This document shows, one piece after another, positions 1 through 10,655 of a stretch of DNA of 21,071 nucleotides. The stretch covers positions 1 through 21,071 of the forward strand of contig JAYMSP010003103.1 in the NCBI GenBank assembly GCA_036897095.1, read 5' to 3'. The notes beneath the pieces were generated by a model. It saw nothing but the letters and a program-made list of their open reading frames with translations. It ran no database searches and was not told where the DNA came from. This stretch comes from Plantago elongata (Eukaryota > Streptophyta > Magnoliopsida > Lamiales > Plantaginaceae). Made by a program: the position numbers and the translations under genes. Each line of letters begins with the position of its first letter. Position 1 is the first letter of the stretch.

Positions 1-52
1 GCATTGAGGGAAAAGATGAGAGGCATGACCAATGCTCGTTGGAGACTTACAT

Positions 53-65
53 GGCTCTGATACCA
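53..65 (-). other. Primer binding site of a Ty1-copia element (tRNA-iMet)
   Basis: On the minus strand this reads TGGTATCAGAGCC, the standard plant copia primer binding site complementary to the 3' end of initiator tRNA-Met. It directly follows the TTTCA end of the LTR at 66. Positions 1-52 are then the start of the untranslated leader of the internal region. The gag-pol part would lie to the left of this window, so the element cannot be classed further. Confidence 0.85.
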
Positions 66-216
66 TGAAAGAACTATTTTCCCTACCTCTTCTTATTCAT
101 CAATCTCGTATAATATATATACAAGTATGTATAGCTAAATATAATAAGGAATCATAATTCAATACTACTTCTAAGTACTAACATTAAGGAGTACTAATTT
201 AATTATACATGTAACA
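66..216 (-). mobile_element. 5' LTR of a minus-strand Ty1-copia retrotransposon
   Basis: The right-hand boundary is inferred from a TGTTACATG start on the minus strand (plus-strand end TAACA at 216); the other end is TTTCA at 66 next to the primer binding site. This gives an LTR of about 151 bp with the canonical TG...CA termini, at the short end of the usual plant copia range. A TATATATA stretch around 110-121 could be the core promoter, with transcription running leftward into the PBS. The 5-bp target duplication would start at 217 (gatat) but its partner is outside the window. The inner edge is certain; the outer edge is the best of several possible CA ends. Confidence 0.6.
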
Positions 217-306
217 GATATTTTTTGCATAATTTCGCACAGCCACAATTGATACTCATTTTAAAGAAATTACCAGATTTTAGGCATTATGTTGGGCCAA
301 ACCAAG

Positions 307-438
307 TTGTTGTTTTTTATTTAAATGGCTAAAGAATGGTTCGAATCCCCGACCTATTGATTAGAAGCATAACGTATTACCAACTAAATTGTATTTCGTT
401 GTTAAAGTGCCAACTAAAGTGTACTTCGTTGTTAAAGT
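307..438 (-). mobile_element. tRNA-derived SINE, copy 1
   Basis: Read on the minus strand, the body has a tRNA-like A-box side (TTTAGTTGGTAATACG), an anticodon-arm-like part, a B box (GGGGATTCGAACC) and a short A-rich tail. Flanking repeats GCCAAACCAAG (296-306) and GCCAAGCCAAG (439-449) match at 10 of 11 bases and are the target-site duplication. It shares the tail sequence CTTTAGCCATTT and its 5' part with the second copy near 2.5 kb; most differences are C/T or A/G transitions, as expected from decay of methylated DNA. Unlike copy 2 it has a 30-bp duplication at its 5' end. A and B boxes would be the internal Pol III promoter. It is too degraded to be a working tRNA gene. Confidence 0.8.
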
Positions 439-440
439 GC
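381..440 (-). repeat. Two 30-bp tandem units inside SINE copy 1
   Basis: Positions 381-410 and 411-440 match at 28 of 30 bases. The unit covers the 5' end of the SINE and the outer half of its A box on the minus strand. Copy 2 of the same SINE has only one such unit, so this is a local duplication and not a family trait, as far as these two copies show. Confidence 0.85.
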
Positions 441-449
441 CAAGCCAAG

Positions 450-786
450 ATGTATATTAGTATTATGTGAAGTTCAGATATGTACACCTGGTATACTTAT
501 ATATTTTCACATATTTAAAATAATGATATGAAATAAAGGGCGTTTCCACTTTCAATAAACCTTATTTATCCCCTAAAACAAATAAAAAATAAAGCACAAC
601 TTATTTAACAACAGTTCTAGAACACTGTCACCAAATTAACCAAAACAGTTTTTTTCTTCCCACTAAATTTACCGAACGAGTTTATAAGATCCATTAATTT
701 ATGAGCTTCAGTCATAATTTTTACGTATATAATAATAATGAATAAGTATCAGGGGAGATATGTGTAATTAAGGTAGGTTGGGATTA
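450..786. other. AT-rich intergenic DNA, nothing recognised
   Basis: No open frame of note, tRNA, repeat boundary or promoter-like cluster was seen between the first SINE and the first TIR element. Confidence 0.6.
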
Positions 787-939
787 AGATTTTATTCTTT
801 TCAACTTAAAATTAATTCAGTTCAATTTTATTTAATTGAGTTTAACTCTTTTTAATTATATTTCATATATTATTTTAATTCAATTCAATTTATTCAATTC
901 TATTTAATTTGATAAATTTTAACTGAAAATAACAGAGCT
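787..939. mobile_element. TIR element (MITE-like), copy 1
   Basis: The left end (agattttattcttttcaact) and the right end (aactgaaaataacagagct) are imperfect inverted repeats of the same ~20-bp terminus seen in the copies near 4.5 and 5.5 kb, whose fuller form is AGACTCTGTTCTCTTCAACT. The interior is built from TTCAATTCAG-type pentamer runs. This is the most decayed of the three copies and its exact ends are approximate. It has no coding capacity, so it would depend on another element for movement. The superfamily is not clear from the termini. Confidence 0.6.
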
Positions 940-2438
940 TTATGAAATTACAACTCTAAGCATAACTCAATTAGATATAAGAGTAATTATTCTAATCACT
1001 ACGACTATGACTACTCATTCAATGCCATTGAAACTTCAATGGTTTTGATCAATAATTTTTTATAAATATGACAAAATTTTATTCATTGGGACTAATAAAC
1101 ATATTATATAATTTCAGTTAACATTTCTTTTCAACTTTTTAGCCATTGAATATATATATAACACACTTCTTTTTTCCATTTATGCATTTCACTCAAAATT
1201 CAATTTAAGTTAAACATTTTTATATATAAAAATATCAGAAGAACAATTTTTTTTTATTGATATAGTCAATAGCTTACTCTTTGTATTTTCCGTGTCAAAA
1301 ATCATAGTGTACAAGTTCTGAGGTGAGGGAGTATGTGTTTAGTCAATAAAAACATGTGCAAATGTACTATAATCCAAACAACTCCTTATTGCCTGGTCTA
1401 TGTAGAAAATACAATAGGATGAACTATTATTTATTTATCATTTAGTTATCGTGACATATGAAAACATCTGAACCTGTAACAAGAAAGACTAGTTTATAAA
1501 TCTAGAAACCATAAAGGGGATCGGCAAAGCATATACCAACTTTTAAAGTCTGGATAATAATCCTAGTTGATCTATAAACTAAACTCTGAATTTGATTATT
1601 AATTCCAAAAAGTGACACTTAATTAACTTTTGAATGTAGACATGCAGCATGTGGCGGCATGACTTGTGAGTATATTATGTACCTTAAAGTTTAACGGCTG
1701 CTATGCTGATTAGAACTTTGAAAGCAGCCACCATCGGTTTGTCTGTAGCATAAAAACATTTCACGGATCAACTTTATTCCCACATTAGGTACAATTGGAC
1801 CCTCAATCAATAGTAATTAATACTACTTATTTACACGAGTAATCTCGAGTATGAAAGTTAGAGAGCAATTTGCAGAGGGCAACAAATCTTTCATACCTTG
1901 CAATGAGATACAAATTGACCATTATATTGTCAAAATATGAATTTAAAAATGACCTCTGTTTGCCATTTTTTCCACCTTTTTGGACCTAATGAAGATCTCG
2001 ACAAAAAATCTACGTACATGCCAAAAGCAAATTTCTCGCCATTTTTTCGTAATTGGATACTAGCCGCCGATTAATGTGTCTCAATGACGTCAACCACTTC
2101 CAGGTTCGTTTCAATGAATCAAAATATGAATACATTATTTAGAGCTTAATTCCTCCCCCTTTTTAGAATGGCACACGGCTGGATTTCGTAGAACATGATG
2201 TGATAAAAAGAACACTATATGTCATGGGATTTTCACAATTTGAATCTGAGTTTGGAAAATATTGAACTCATATTCACATTTACAAGTTGAGTCGAATTTG
2301 AATTTGTACATGAGCGACTCATTTAAAACTCTCAATTACCAACATGCTTGCAAAAATACAATTTGATTACATAGTGTTCTTGATAAAAGGTAGATCATGC
2401 TTGTTCACGTGCACACTCTCATTTGACCGAATTACAGT
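940..2438. other. AT-rich intergenic DNA
   Basis: This 1.5 kb holds short AT-rich runs and no convincing gene, RNA or element boundary. No open frame with ATG, codon structure and splice sites was found on either strand. Confidence 0.6.
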
Positions 2439-2450
2439 TTGGATCGACTT

Positions 2451-2543
2451 TTTTTTGAAATGGTTAAAGGGTGACTCAAATCTCCGATTTATTGGTTGGA
2501 TGCGAAGCGTCTTACCAGCTGAGCTGCACTTTGTTGTTACAAC
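2451..2543 (-). mobile_element. tRNA-derived SINE, copy 2
   Basis: On the minus strand the body reads GTTGTAACAACAAAGTGCAG, then the A box AGCTCAGCTGGTAAGACG, an anticodon-arm-like part, a B box relic (GATTTGAGTCACC) and a poly-A tail. A 12-bp target duplication TTGGATCGACTT flanks it exactly (2439-2450 and 2544-2555). At about 93 bp it is scarcely longer than a tRNA, so a tRNA retropseudogene is the alternative. The shared non-tRNA 5' and 3' sequences with copy 1 favour a SINE family. The B box has lost the canonical GGTTCGA, so Pol III activity is unlikely. Confidence 0.82.
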
Positions 2544-2555
2544 TTGGATCGACTT

Positions 2556-4466
2556 GATTGATTTATTTTTTTCAATTTCCTACCCAAAACTTGAAATTGA
2601 GTTTAGATATATTTAAAATAATTTTTTCAAGTTATATAGATTAATTTCAGCTGAGAGGACTAATATATTCCGGGGGAGGGGGTTACTGTCTAGACTAAAT
2701 TTATAATTTATTTTACATATCACGTAGTGGAAAATGATCCACATTACTCCACCTAAACATGTAAGTGTGGAATATACATATAATCATTCTTCATTACATG
2801 ATTTATGAAATAATGGTAGACTGATGTAGGCAATAATCTTTGCTATGCGAAATAAGTTTTTGTGTGGAAGATTATTTATATGCATGGCGAAAAAACCCTT
2901 TATGTAAAGGACCTTTTTGGATCTAGATTTTTAGCTTTCAAAGTCCCTGCAAACAAATGGAACTATAAAATGCAAAAGTGAAAAACCTCCAAATATATGG
3001 TCAAAGTATTGTGAGAGACGAGTGTACGTGTCATAATTCAACTTTTGATTGGTGTGAACTAAACAGTGAAATTATAATGGGAAATCGTCATGAGGTGTAT
3101 TACGTTGCAGTCAAAACTGAATAAAATTGCTAGTATTATAATATTGGCAAGCTGATCAAGATTTGGCAGTTTTCATGATGATTCATTGACTTGTGGTACC
3201 TACCCCTAAAAGAATGTACAGCAACAGCCCGAACAATATAGACCGTCCGCTTAAGCAGCCTTGGCGCCCCTAAAATATAAGACGACTTGTTTGGGTTTGA
3301 AATTTAATTCTCATTCACAAGGGCCATGTCCATGCTCTAATCTTGCAGAGTATGTGTGTCGAGAACAAACCTGCAATTACTTCAAAACTGCAATCCATGT
3401 GAGATGTGACCACCAGCATTGTCATGTTACACAATTATAACTTACGGAATTGTAACATGTTGTGTGTTCATGCATGGACCACCCGATCTCTAGACCGTCA
3501 AGTTAAAGTTGGAATTCATATACCGAACGTGTAAATCGTACACTTGGAAGTTACACACCGGGTTTTTTCATAGATTATGACGTCCTTGGACCTTGGTTAT
3601 ATGAAAAATGAGCTTCCTGTAGATTAAAAGTCTTCACTAAACGCTCTACATGTACTGCCCTGTCGTCATGTTAAACGTTATCTCCTGCTTGGGGTGGGGA
3701 GTTATGCATAGAAAGCTCTAATTCGCCGATGTCTTAATTGAGGTATATAGGCTAAAAAAATTAACATAGTTTAGAAAGACTAAGAATACTACCCTTAATA
3801 ATATTTACTATTACCATAACTATTTATCTAAATTGACCAAAATCTGAATTTAAGGAGTACATACATTTACAAATTAGTATAGTTAGTGCAATCATGTTTC
3901 AGCCATGGTACATGAAACATGTAGGCCTTCGATAGCGATTATTACTACTACTGCACCAGTTCACGATCATACAAAGGTTTCATTTCCCAATTCGATTAGG
4001 TCCACGATCAGATGTCTACTTTATAGTGATGATGATCAACAGTACTATCCCTTCAAATTAAGGACCATTACACAGAGGTATGGAGTTGGATTGTATCCTC
4101 TTAAAAGATTTTATTGAAGAAGATTATTGTAAAATTTAATATTGTATTATAGTAGATTTAATTTTATGATGAACGTCTTAATCGATGACAATTTTTACTT
4201 GTTAAAAAATAAAAATAAAAATTTCACATATTGAGCCGGTTAACCCCAAACTACTCATGAGTCGTGTGCTAAATATCCAACATCAATTGTAAGAAGATTA
4301 TGGATGAAGAATAAACAATAATTGTTCACCCTTAATAAGGTCTTTTAAGAGAATGATGGTATTATAATATCCTATTATAGGTGTGAAAATTACCAAACAA
4401 CATATGAAGTAGATAACATTCACTTTTTAATAAGTTATTTCTTAGAAAATTTGATGACTCAAATGT
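2556..4466. other. Intergenic DNA with one stem-loop
   Basis: No gene is supported here. An ATG open frame of 70 codons at 3905-4117 has no recognisable family, splice context or base bias and is treated as chance. The one structured item is the inverted repeat at 3423-3459. Confidence 0.55.
3423..3459. repeat. Imperfect inverted repeat (stem-loop)
   Basis: The arms CATGTTACACAATT and AATTGTAACATG pair with one bulged base, around an 11-base loop. It could be a transcription-factor palindrome, a decayed element tip or a chance hairpin. No flanking direct repeats were seen, so mobility is not supported. Confidence 0.5.
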
Positions 4467-4572
4467 AGACTGTGTTTTCTTCAACTGAAAATTAGTTCGA
4501 TTCAGTTTAGCTCGTCTTATTTTAGTTCAATTCAGTTCAATTCAGTAAATTTCAGTTGAAAAGAACGCACCA
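4467..4572. mobile_element. TIR element (MITE-like), copy 2
   Basis: The left end AGACTGTGTTTTCTTCAACT and the right end AGTTGAAAAGAACGCACC are inverted copies of each other. The core is a run of TTCAGTTCAATTCAG units. At about 106 bp it is the shortest of the three copies; it lacks the TTAGTTATAATTTATATG segments seen twice in the third copy, so it looks like an internally shortened form. Confidence 0.7.
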
Positions 4573-5464
4573 TTAATAAAATGTTGATAATTGAAGTTAA
4601 AGTATATATTAATTAGTGAAATTTATTTCTAAGTAAGACTTCATTAATGCCGCGCTTTTGGGAAATGGATGTCGGATAATCCCGACTGAATTACTAAAAT
4701 CTAAATTTTGAAGTATGTGAACACGAATTGAATTGACCGAAACCTTATATTATAAAGTAAGGTGATGCCCAAAGACTATGTTTGGAGCATAATTACCCAG
4801 TCATTAGGTTGTTTGGCTAAGTTAATTTTTAGAATTATTCAAAATTTCAAACCACGCATATCACACCAACTTTGATCATGTAGGGAATACTTTTATAACT
4901 TAGGTCTGTTATCTATGAGATATATAAAATGATATCATAACTTATAATATTAATTAGTGTTGTGATCATAATACTATACATGTGGTCCGAAATACAGGGC
5001 AATATCGCCCTACAAGCTGCGCATAAATGGGAACATCCCATCGTATTTTTATACATTTTGAAATGAGGACACGTTCATTATTTGCACATTTTTATGTACA
5101 TTATAAAGAAGAAAAGACAAGACGAAGATGAAACCAAAGGTCCCTATTACAAATTGCACACGAAACATCCAATATGCATTCGCTATATGGACAACAATCA
5201 ACGGACGGACGTACTATCTTTCTTAACTTCCCGCAAATTTTTCATTCAGTATGTTCAAATCAAACCACCCTAACATACTCAAAACGAATGGTATCACGTA
5301 ACTTCATATATTTATCATTTACGTCAATTATTATCTCTTATATATAAAATGTTCAAAAAATTTTCTTAATAGTGCTTAAAAACTTAGAATTTATTTAGTA
5401 AAACTAGCTGATAATTGATCAATTAGCTGGTATATTGTCATGTAACTTTTTTAATAACAAACTA
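4573..5464. other. Intergenic DNA with two small hairpins
   Basis: No gene is supported. Two perfect short inverted repeats lie close together at 4996-5011 (AGGGC...GCCCT) and 5027-5041 (ATGGGA-aca-TCCCAT). Confidence 0.5.
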
Positions 5465-5651
5465 AGATTATGTTCTCTTCAACTTAAAATCATTTCAGTT
5501 CAATTCGACTTAGTTATAATTTATATGTTACTTAAGTTCATTTTAGTTCGCCTATGTTACATCAGTTCAGTTCAGTTCGCCTTAGTTATAATTTATATGT
5601 TACACCCGTTCAGTTCAGTTGAGTAAATTTCAGTTGAAGAGAACAGAGTCT
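5465..5651. mobile_element. TIR element (MITE-like), copy 3, best preserved
   Basis: The termini TGTTCTCTTCAACTTAAAAT and AATTTCAGTTGAAGAGAACA are inverted and match at 18 of 20 bases, and the pairing extends outward to AGATTA/GAGTCT. The interior carries TTCAGTTCAG runs and two direct copies of a 28-bp segment (5504-5531 and 5576-5603, 27 of 28 identical), 72 bp apart. The element could fold on itself because of the inverted ends. It encodes nothing and is the best query for finding the rest of the family. Confidence 0.8.
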
Positions 5652-7382
5652 AACTTAATTAGCTTCTTAAATCAGTTAATTTTTTATTTAAAAAATTACA
5701 CGTTCACGTTCACGTAATGAGTTTTTTATTAGAAAACTTTATAAAGTTGAAAAGTTAATTTAAAATCTAATAATAAACAGAGGATTAAACATGTATTGTA
5801 AAACATAATGGACCATTATACAATCCCCATCACACTAATGTAGGATCCATTGAAAATAATGCATGTGAAACGAAATCACAAACACCTCGATTATCAAACA
5901 AGAGATTTGATTGAATGGACTCAAAAAAACCTACAAATCTCTATACCTGTAAGAGTCATCAAAATGCACAAAAAACAACCTTGGAGCTAACTAAACGAAG
6001 GGAAGAAAAAATAAAAGAATTCTAATTTCGATCGTTAAAATTGCAATTCTTATAACGTACTTTAACCGAAAATATGACAGAATATTCCTTTTGCAGTCCT
6101 TTACAATTTACATATCTCACTAAGAATTATAATTTTTAAATACAGAAGTTGAATTTGAACAAATCTATTATAGTGCGTTAAATTCCTTACCATTTTACCA
6201 ATTCCAATCGTCAATAAATTGAATTACTAGGCATTTTCTAAGTCTTAATGAGTAATTAAGTAGCTAGCTAGCTCGATCGATCGTCACTAGGAATAGTTCA
6301 TGGGCCTCGTTTATTATCGAGTAGTACTACTATACTTGATCGATGCAATAAAAGTCCTCATTCATCTAAACGTGTAGGAGGAAAAATACTAGCCAGGAAT
6401 AATTATAAAGTTAACCTCTCGTTTTCAATAGATTGTTGCAAATTCAGATCCCAAATTAATATTTGACAGGATTAAGATAGCTCCATCTCAACTAATACAA
6501 TCATCAAATACAAGTCCTCCCTAGTTACAGTCTCGCACGAAAGAATAAATATTCAATTACGTCGTGTGTTATGATTGTCATTAATTTTTATATTTAATTA
6601 AGTGGTCTTTAATTGTGATCAGTCACTGCATTCATTATTTAATTTGCACAAGAATATAAAATTAGATTAATTGTTTAATTATAACAACTCCATAAAATCT
6701 AAAATTCAAAACTGTAACATCTACACTAGACACCGATTTATACATCGTGGAACATGGATGTCGTTTTTTCACAGCCAGCAAATTAATTTGTAAATTTGTC
6801 TTATGGTGAGTTGTGTGGAAAGACGAAAATGTCCTCACTGTGCACATTCACATGCATGCAGATAAATATTTGGTGTACTTTTTTTACTTGTGTGCATGAA
6901 AACGTAAATTTCGCAAAATGATTCTACCTTTTTACTATCTATTTGAGCTGGCCATTGGCTGTATGGATTTTTGTGATAAAAAAGGCGTACTTATCTCTGC
7001 ATTTTGCTGCTCCTCCTTTAATTCTATTCGGTCGTGCATGTCGTTTGCATTGTACATAAAAACAATTCATTAACTTTTATTCATTCATTGCAATAAACTT
7101 TTTCAAACTTCTAGAAGCACGTTCTTTACTAAACTCAAATCACGCTAGCCTGTACCTGGTTTCCAATATGCTTTAAGAGATTATTCAATTGAGTGTCATT
7201 AATGCTCGAGCATCGGTATTATAGCTTAATTGAGCTAAAATTGACTATGGCAAGGTTAGATTGGTCCTGGTACACTACAAGATTTATTTTAGAATTAATA
7301 GAGTATACTCGCTTTAAATTGGGTAATAATTCTTTACAATAAATTAAGTCTAAGCATCTTTTGTATTAAGGTTAATATTATG
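5652..7382. other. AT-rich intergenic DNA
   Basis: No gene is supported. A short run of TAGC units followed by GATC units (6261-6283) is the only simple repeat of note. A minus-strand open frame at 6662-6847 has no recognised features. Confidence 0.55.
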
Positions 7383-7750
7383 GGTGATTCGAATCGGATC
7401 AATCTGGATCGGATTATTTTCGTTTATTTTTTATTTCGGGTCATTTTTAGATTGGGTCAGATTTGAAATGGATTCAGGTGATGTTCAAGTACGAATGATG
7501 ATCGAGTTTGGGTCGTTTCGAGTTATTAATATTTTAGGTCGCTTTGGATCTGATCATTTCGGATCGGGTCACTTAACATCCCAGTCACTTCGGGTTCGGA
7601 TCATTTTGGATTAAAAAAATCGGATCATTTCGGGTCGACTAATTTTGGATTTGGGCCCTTTCGGGTTAAAAAAGTTCGGATTGTTTCGGGTCAAATATTT
7701 TCGAAGTTGGGTCGGTTTCGAACTAAAATATTTCGGATTGTTTCGGGTGG
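7383..7750. repeat. Degenerate TTCGGGTC / TTCGGATC repeat block 1
   Basis: The block is a loose array of units such as TTCGGGTCATTTCGGATC and TTCGGGTTCGGATC, with variable spacing and many substitutions, all in one orientation. It is more GC-rich than its surroundings. The open frame across it translates to a repetitive Arg/Gly/Ser/Ile string and is a by-product of the repeat, not a gene. Confidence 0.7.
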
Positions 7751-8637
7751 AATATTGAAGTAGTTTTATGCAATGCACATTTTTAATATACTATACAATG
7801 ATACTTTGTTACTGCTGAAAGTCTCTTTATTCTAACTTCTAACTTGTGAAAGACTTTTCTAATTAATTTTTTTTTAATTTGGGGTTGAATTGACAAAAAA
7901 CATGAGAATGTAATTAGTTTGCTACTTACTATGCAATATGCTTCAGGAAAATGTACCCGAATATCATCTTTGTAGTCCTTTTCATTTTAATAATCGTGTT
8001 TCTTCTTATATTGTATTTTTGTCTAAGACCTGTTAATGAATATAATGTTTCTGCAAGTGAATTATTCAATAGTTTATGAGAAGTTTGAAGTCATATTCCA
8101 ACAATTGATAGATGATACACAATTATACTTGTAAATGGAGAACGTATACTAATATGACTTAACTACTTAATGAACTTATATGCAATTCAATCCTACATTT
8201 ACTTTTAATGTTTTCTAAGTAGAGTACTAAAAGGTACAAGTTTGTTGGATAAACTTTAAAAGTCATCCTTTTTAGAAGATTGAAAATTTAAGTGAAAATA
8301 AAGAAAAAAACATATCATTCATAGCATGTTGCGATCATTCAAGTTTTATAATAGTATATTTAAAGTTAATGTCTATGGAATCTTCTTATCGAGGTGAAAA
8401 TCAAAAATATGCTCAAAATATTTTTTAAAAATTTTTAGGGATAAAATTATATGAGATTTAATAAAATAGATACTTCATGTCCAACCAACTTTCCTATAGT
8501 ACAATAAAAAATCTAGATTATATACAATAACTTAAGTTCATTCCATTTACATCAACAAGTTATAAGAGGTTCATGATTTAAACAATGTCCTCTAGTAATG
8601 GAATGCATTTTGATACTTGTGATTTTGCATTAAATCT
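7751..8637. other. AT-rich core between two repeat blocks
   Basis: About 0.9 kb of strongly AT-rich sequence without a gene or recognisable boundary separates the two blocks of the same repeat. Confidence 0.5.
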
Positions 8638-8990
8638 AATTCGGGTCATTTCAGATCGTTTGAGTACACGTCGAATGATTTGGGTCAATTTTGATTCGTG
8701 TCATTTCAGACCGAATGATTCCGGGTCAATTCTAATTCGGATCGTTTCGGACCGGATGATTTGGGTCAATTTGAATTCGGATCAATTCGGATTGGGTCAT
8801 TTCAGATCATTTCGGATCGGGTCTATTCATATCATTCTAATCGGGTCGCTTGAGACACACCATGTCAATTCGTGTTTCGTGTCATTTCGAGTATGACAAT
8901 TTCGGGTCATTTTCGAGTATGACGAACGTGATAATTTCACATTTACTTTCGGGTTCGGATCTGATCATTTCAGATAGAATTTCGAGTTTG
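8638..8990. repeat. Degenerate TTCGGGTC / TTCGGATC repeat block 2
   Basis: This is the same unit family and orientation as the block at 7.4 kb, for example GGGTCATTTCAGATCATTTCGG. The 103-codon open frame at 8585-8896 is the repeat read in one frame. The two blocks could be one array split by an insertion, or the two ends of one element. Confidence 0.7.
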
Positions 8991-10655
8991 AATCAAGACT
9001 GCTGGATCTAAATGTGTGGTATTAAAGTTTCGGTTCGAAATATACTCAATTGTTTAGGAACAAATGGAGAAGATATGGTTTCATATCAACTTATGTGCAT
9101 CAAGATACATCTCAAACTCAAAGTCCAATTGGCAATTTGGCATGGCAGTGTGATAAAATAGTACGATTAATTTTTGGTCGGTGTGAGCTGCGCACTGGAG
9201 CTTCAACACTGAACCAAAGGTTCCATGCCAAGAAATGTTGAGCTATGGAGATGCCCATGGAATATCCTAAAAGTCCCACATCAATACATCATGTCATGTG
9301 TGAGAGAAAAGATCAAAAACCAAACATGCATGTAGGTCGAATAAATTTCTTCTTCACCACAATATTTTAAGGAGTTGGTACTCCAATTTTAATTACTGTA
9401 TTAGAGCAAGTCCAATATTGTAATGCTTTAAGCTGATGTATATGATAACAATAATTAAGATGCTCCACGTGTACAACTAATGGTCACGCCTCCGGTAGTG
9501 TTGGTTGACAATCCAAACAGATATTTAATCATTCAAATTTGGCTCCAACACCTTTAACGAACCGGTTCATCTTCAACAAATTAAGTCCTCAATAAGATCA
9601 GACTCATATAACATCATTACATACGATCTTACAAATAACTAGAGAGTTATAATATAATACGTGTTGACAGATGTGATCTACATGAGGGGAATTGCCGAAT
9701 CGGTGGCCATGTCCGCACGTGAGGGGGTTGCGTCGTGCGTGTTAAAATTGTAAATGCAAAGCCTTTTAAGGGGTAAATAAATTCATTTATGCGTGGTAAG
9801 AGTAATCGAATAGTACCATTATTGATTGATTTTTCAAAGTGACTACACATGCAGTAGCAAGGCATTAATTGAATATAAGCGTTTGTTGCAACGGTCTGAA
9901 AATAAATACTTTGGTGTTACAAGTTCATATTTGGTCCGTTAATTAATTATTAGAATTTCATTCATACCATATCACGTTGATGATTTTGAGTTATTAGTTC
10001 CGTGCATGGGCAAGTATTGTTAAGAAGTTTGGCACATAATAATTGTAGTTTGGTTCGAAAATCAAAGCTCACTAGCGATGAGCAGCATTTTATGGTAATT
10101 TGAAAGGTGCGGTTTTGGTGTGGTGTACGTCCCTAGCTCGTCGACACATTGATAGCCACAAGACATTAAAAAATACAGAGTCCTCCTTCCTTACATCGTC
10201 TTAATTGCTATGCAATAATGATACTAGTATTACTATTAAAGGAATATTTACGAGTTCAATCGCTATTTTTTCTTCTATAATTGGGAAAACAAAACAATGT
10301 GATCTGCGATTTATCACAAATCTATGGTACGTTGCTTTCATGTCGTCTTAGTGCATAATAATCACACGCACACACACACATAGTTTACTACTGTGTTAGG
10401 TTAGCAATTAGACAAAAGCTAGTAGGACAAGACTTAATAATGTAATTTGCCAAACATTATTAGAGATAACCGGTACTAATGTATCAATCGTTTTCGTGAA
10501 AAGTTTCTTTTCAATGAAGGATTACAATTCCAACTTGTGTTATGACTTCATAATTATGGCATTACTGCACACGGTTTCTGTAAATTTAGACTAATTAGCT
10601 CTCAACTTTTAAGCTATTTGATCATGTGTTCATAAGTGATAGTATATGATACCAA
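8991..10655. other. Intergenic DNA with a possible lone MITE end
   Basis: No gene is supported. At 9404-9427 the sequence TTA followed by GAGCAAGTCCAATATTG resembles the left end of a Harbinger-type MITE with its TTA target site, but no matching right end was found within 300 bp. A CA-rich microsatellite lies at 10363-10380 (cacacgcacacacacaca). Confidence 0.4.

Noticed and set aside
307-438. Functional tRNA gene
   Set aside because: No acceptor stem pairing, degraded boxes, a poly-A-like tail and flanking target duplications show a retroposed copy.
2344-2616. 90-codon ATG open frame
   Set aside because: It runs across SINE copy 2 and its target duplications; the translation has no family features.
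3905-4117. 70-codon ATG open frame
   Set aside because: No recognisable motif, splice context or composition difference from the flanks.
8585-8896. 103-codon ATG open frame, the longest in the window
   Set aside because: It is the degenerate TTCGGGTC repeat read in one frame, with a repetitive Ser/Asp/Arg/Ile translation.
9404-9600. Complete Harbinger MITE starting with GAGCAAGTCCAA
   Set aside because: No matching inverted end or second TTA was found nearby; kept only as a possible lone end.
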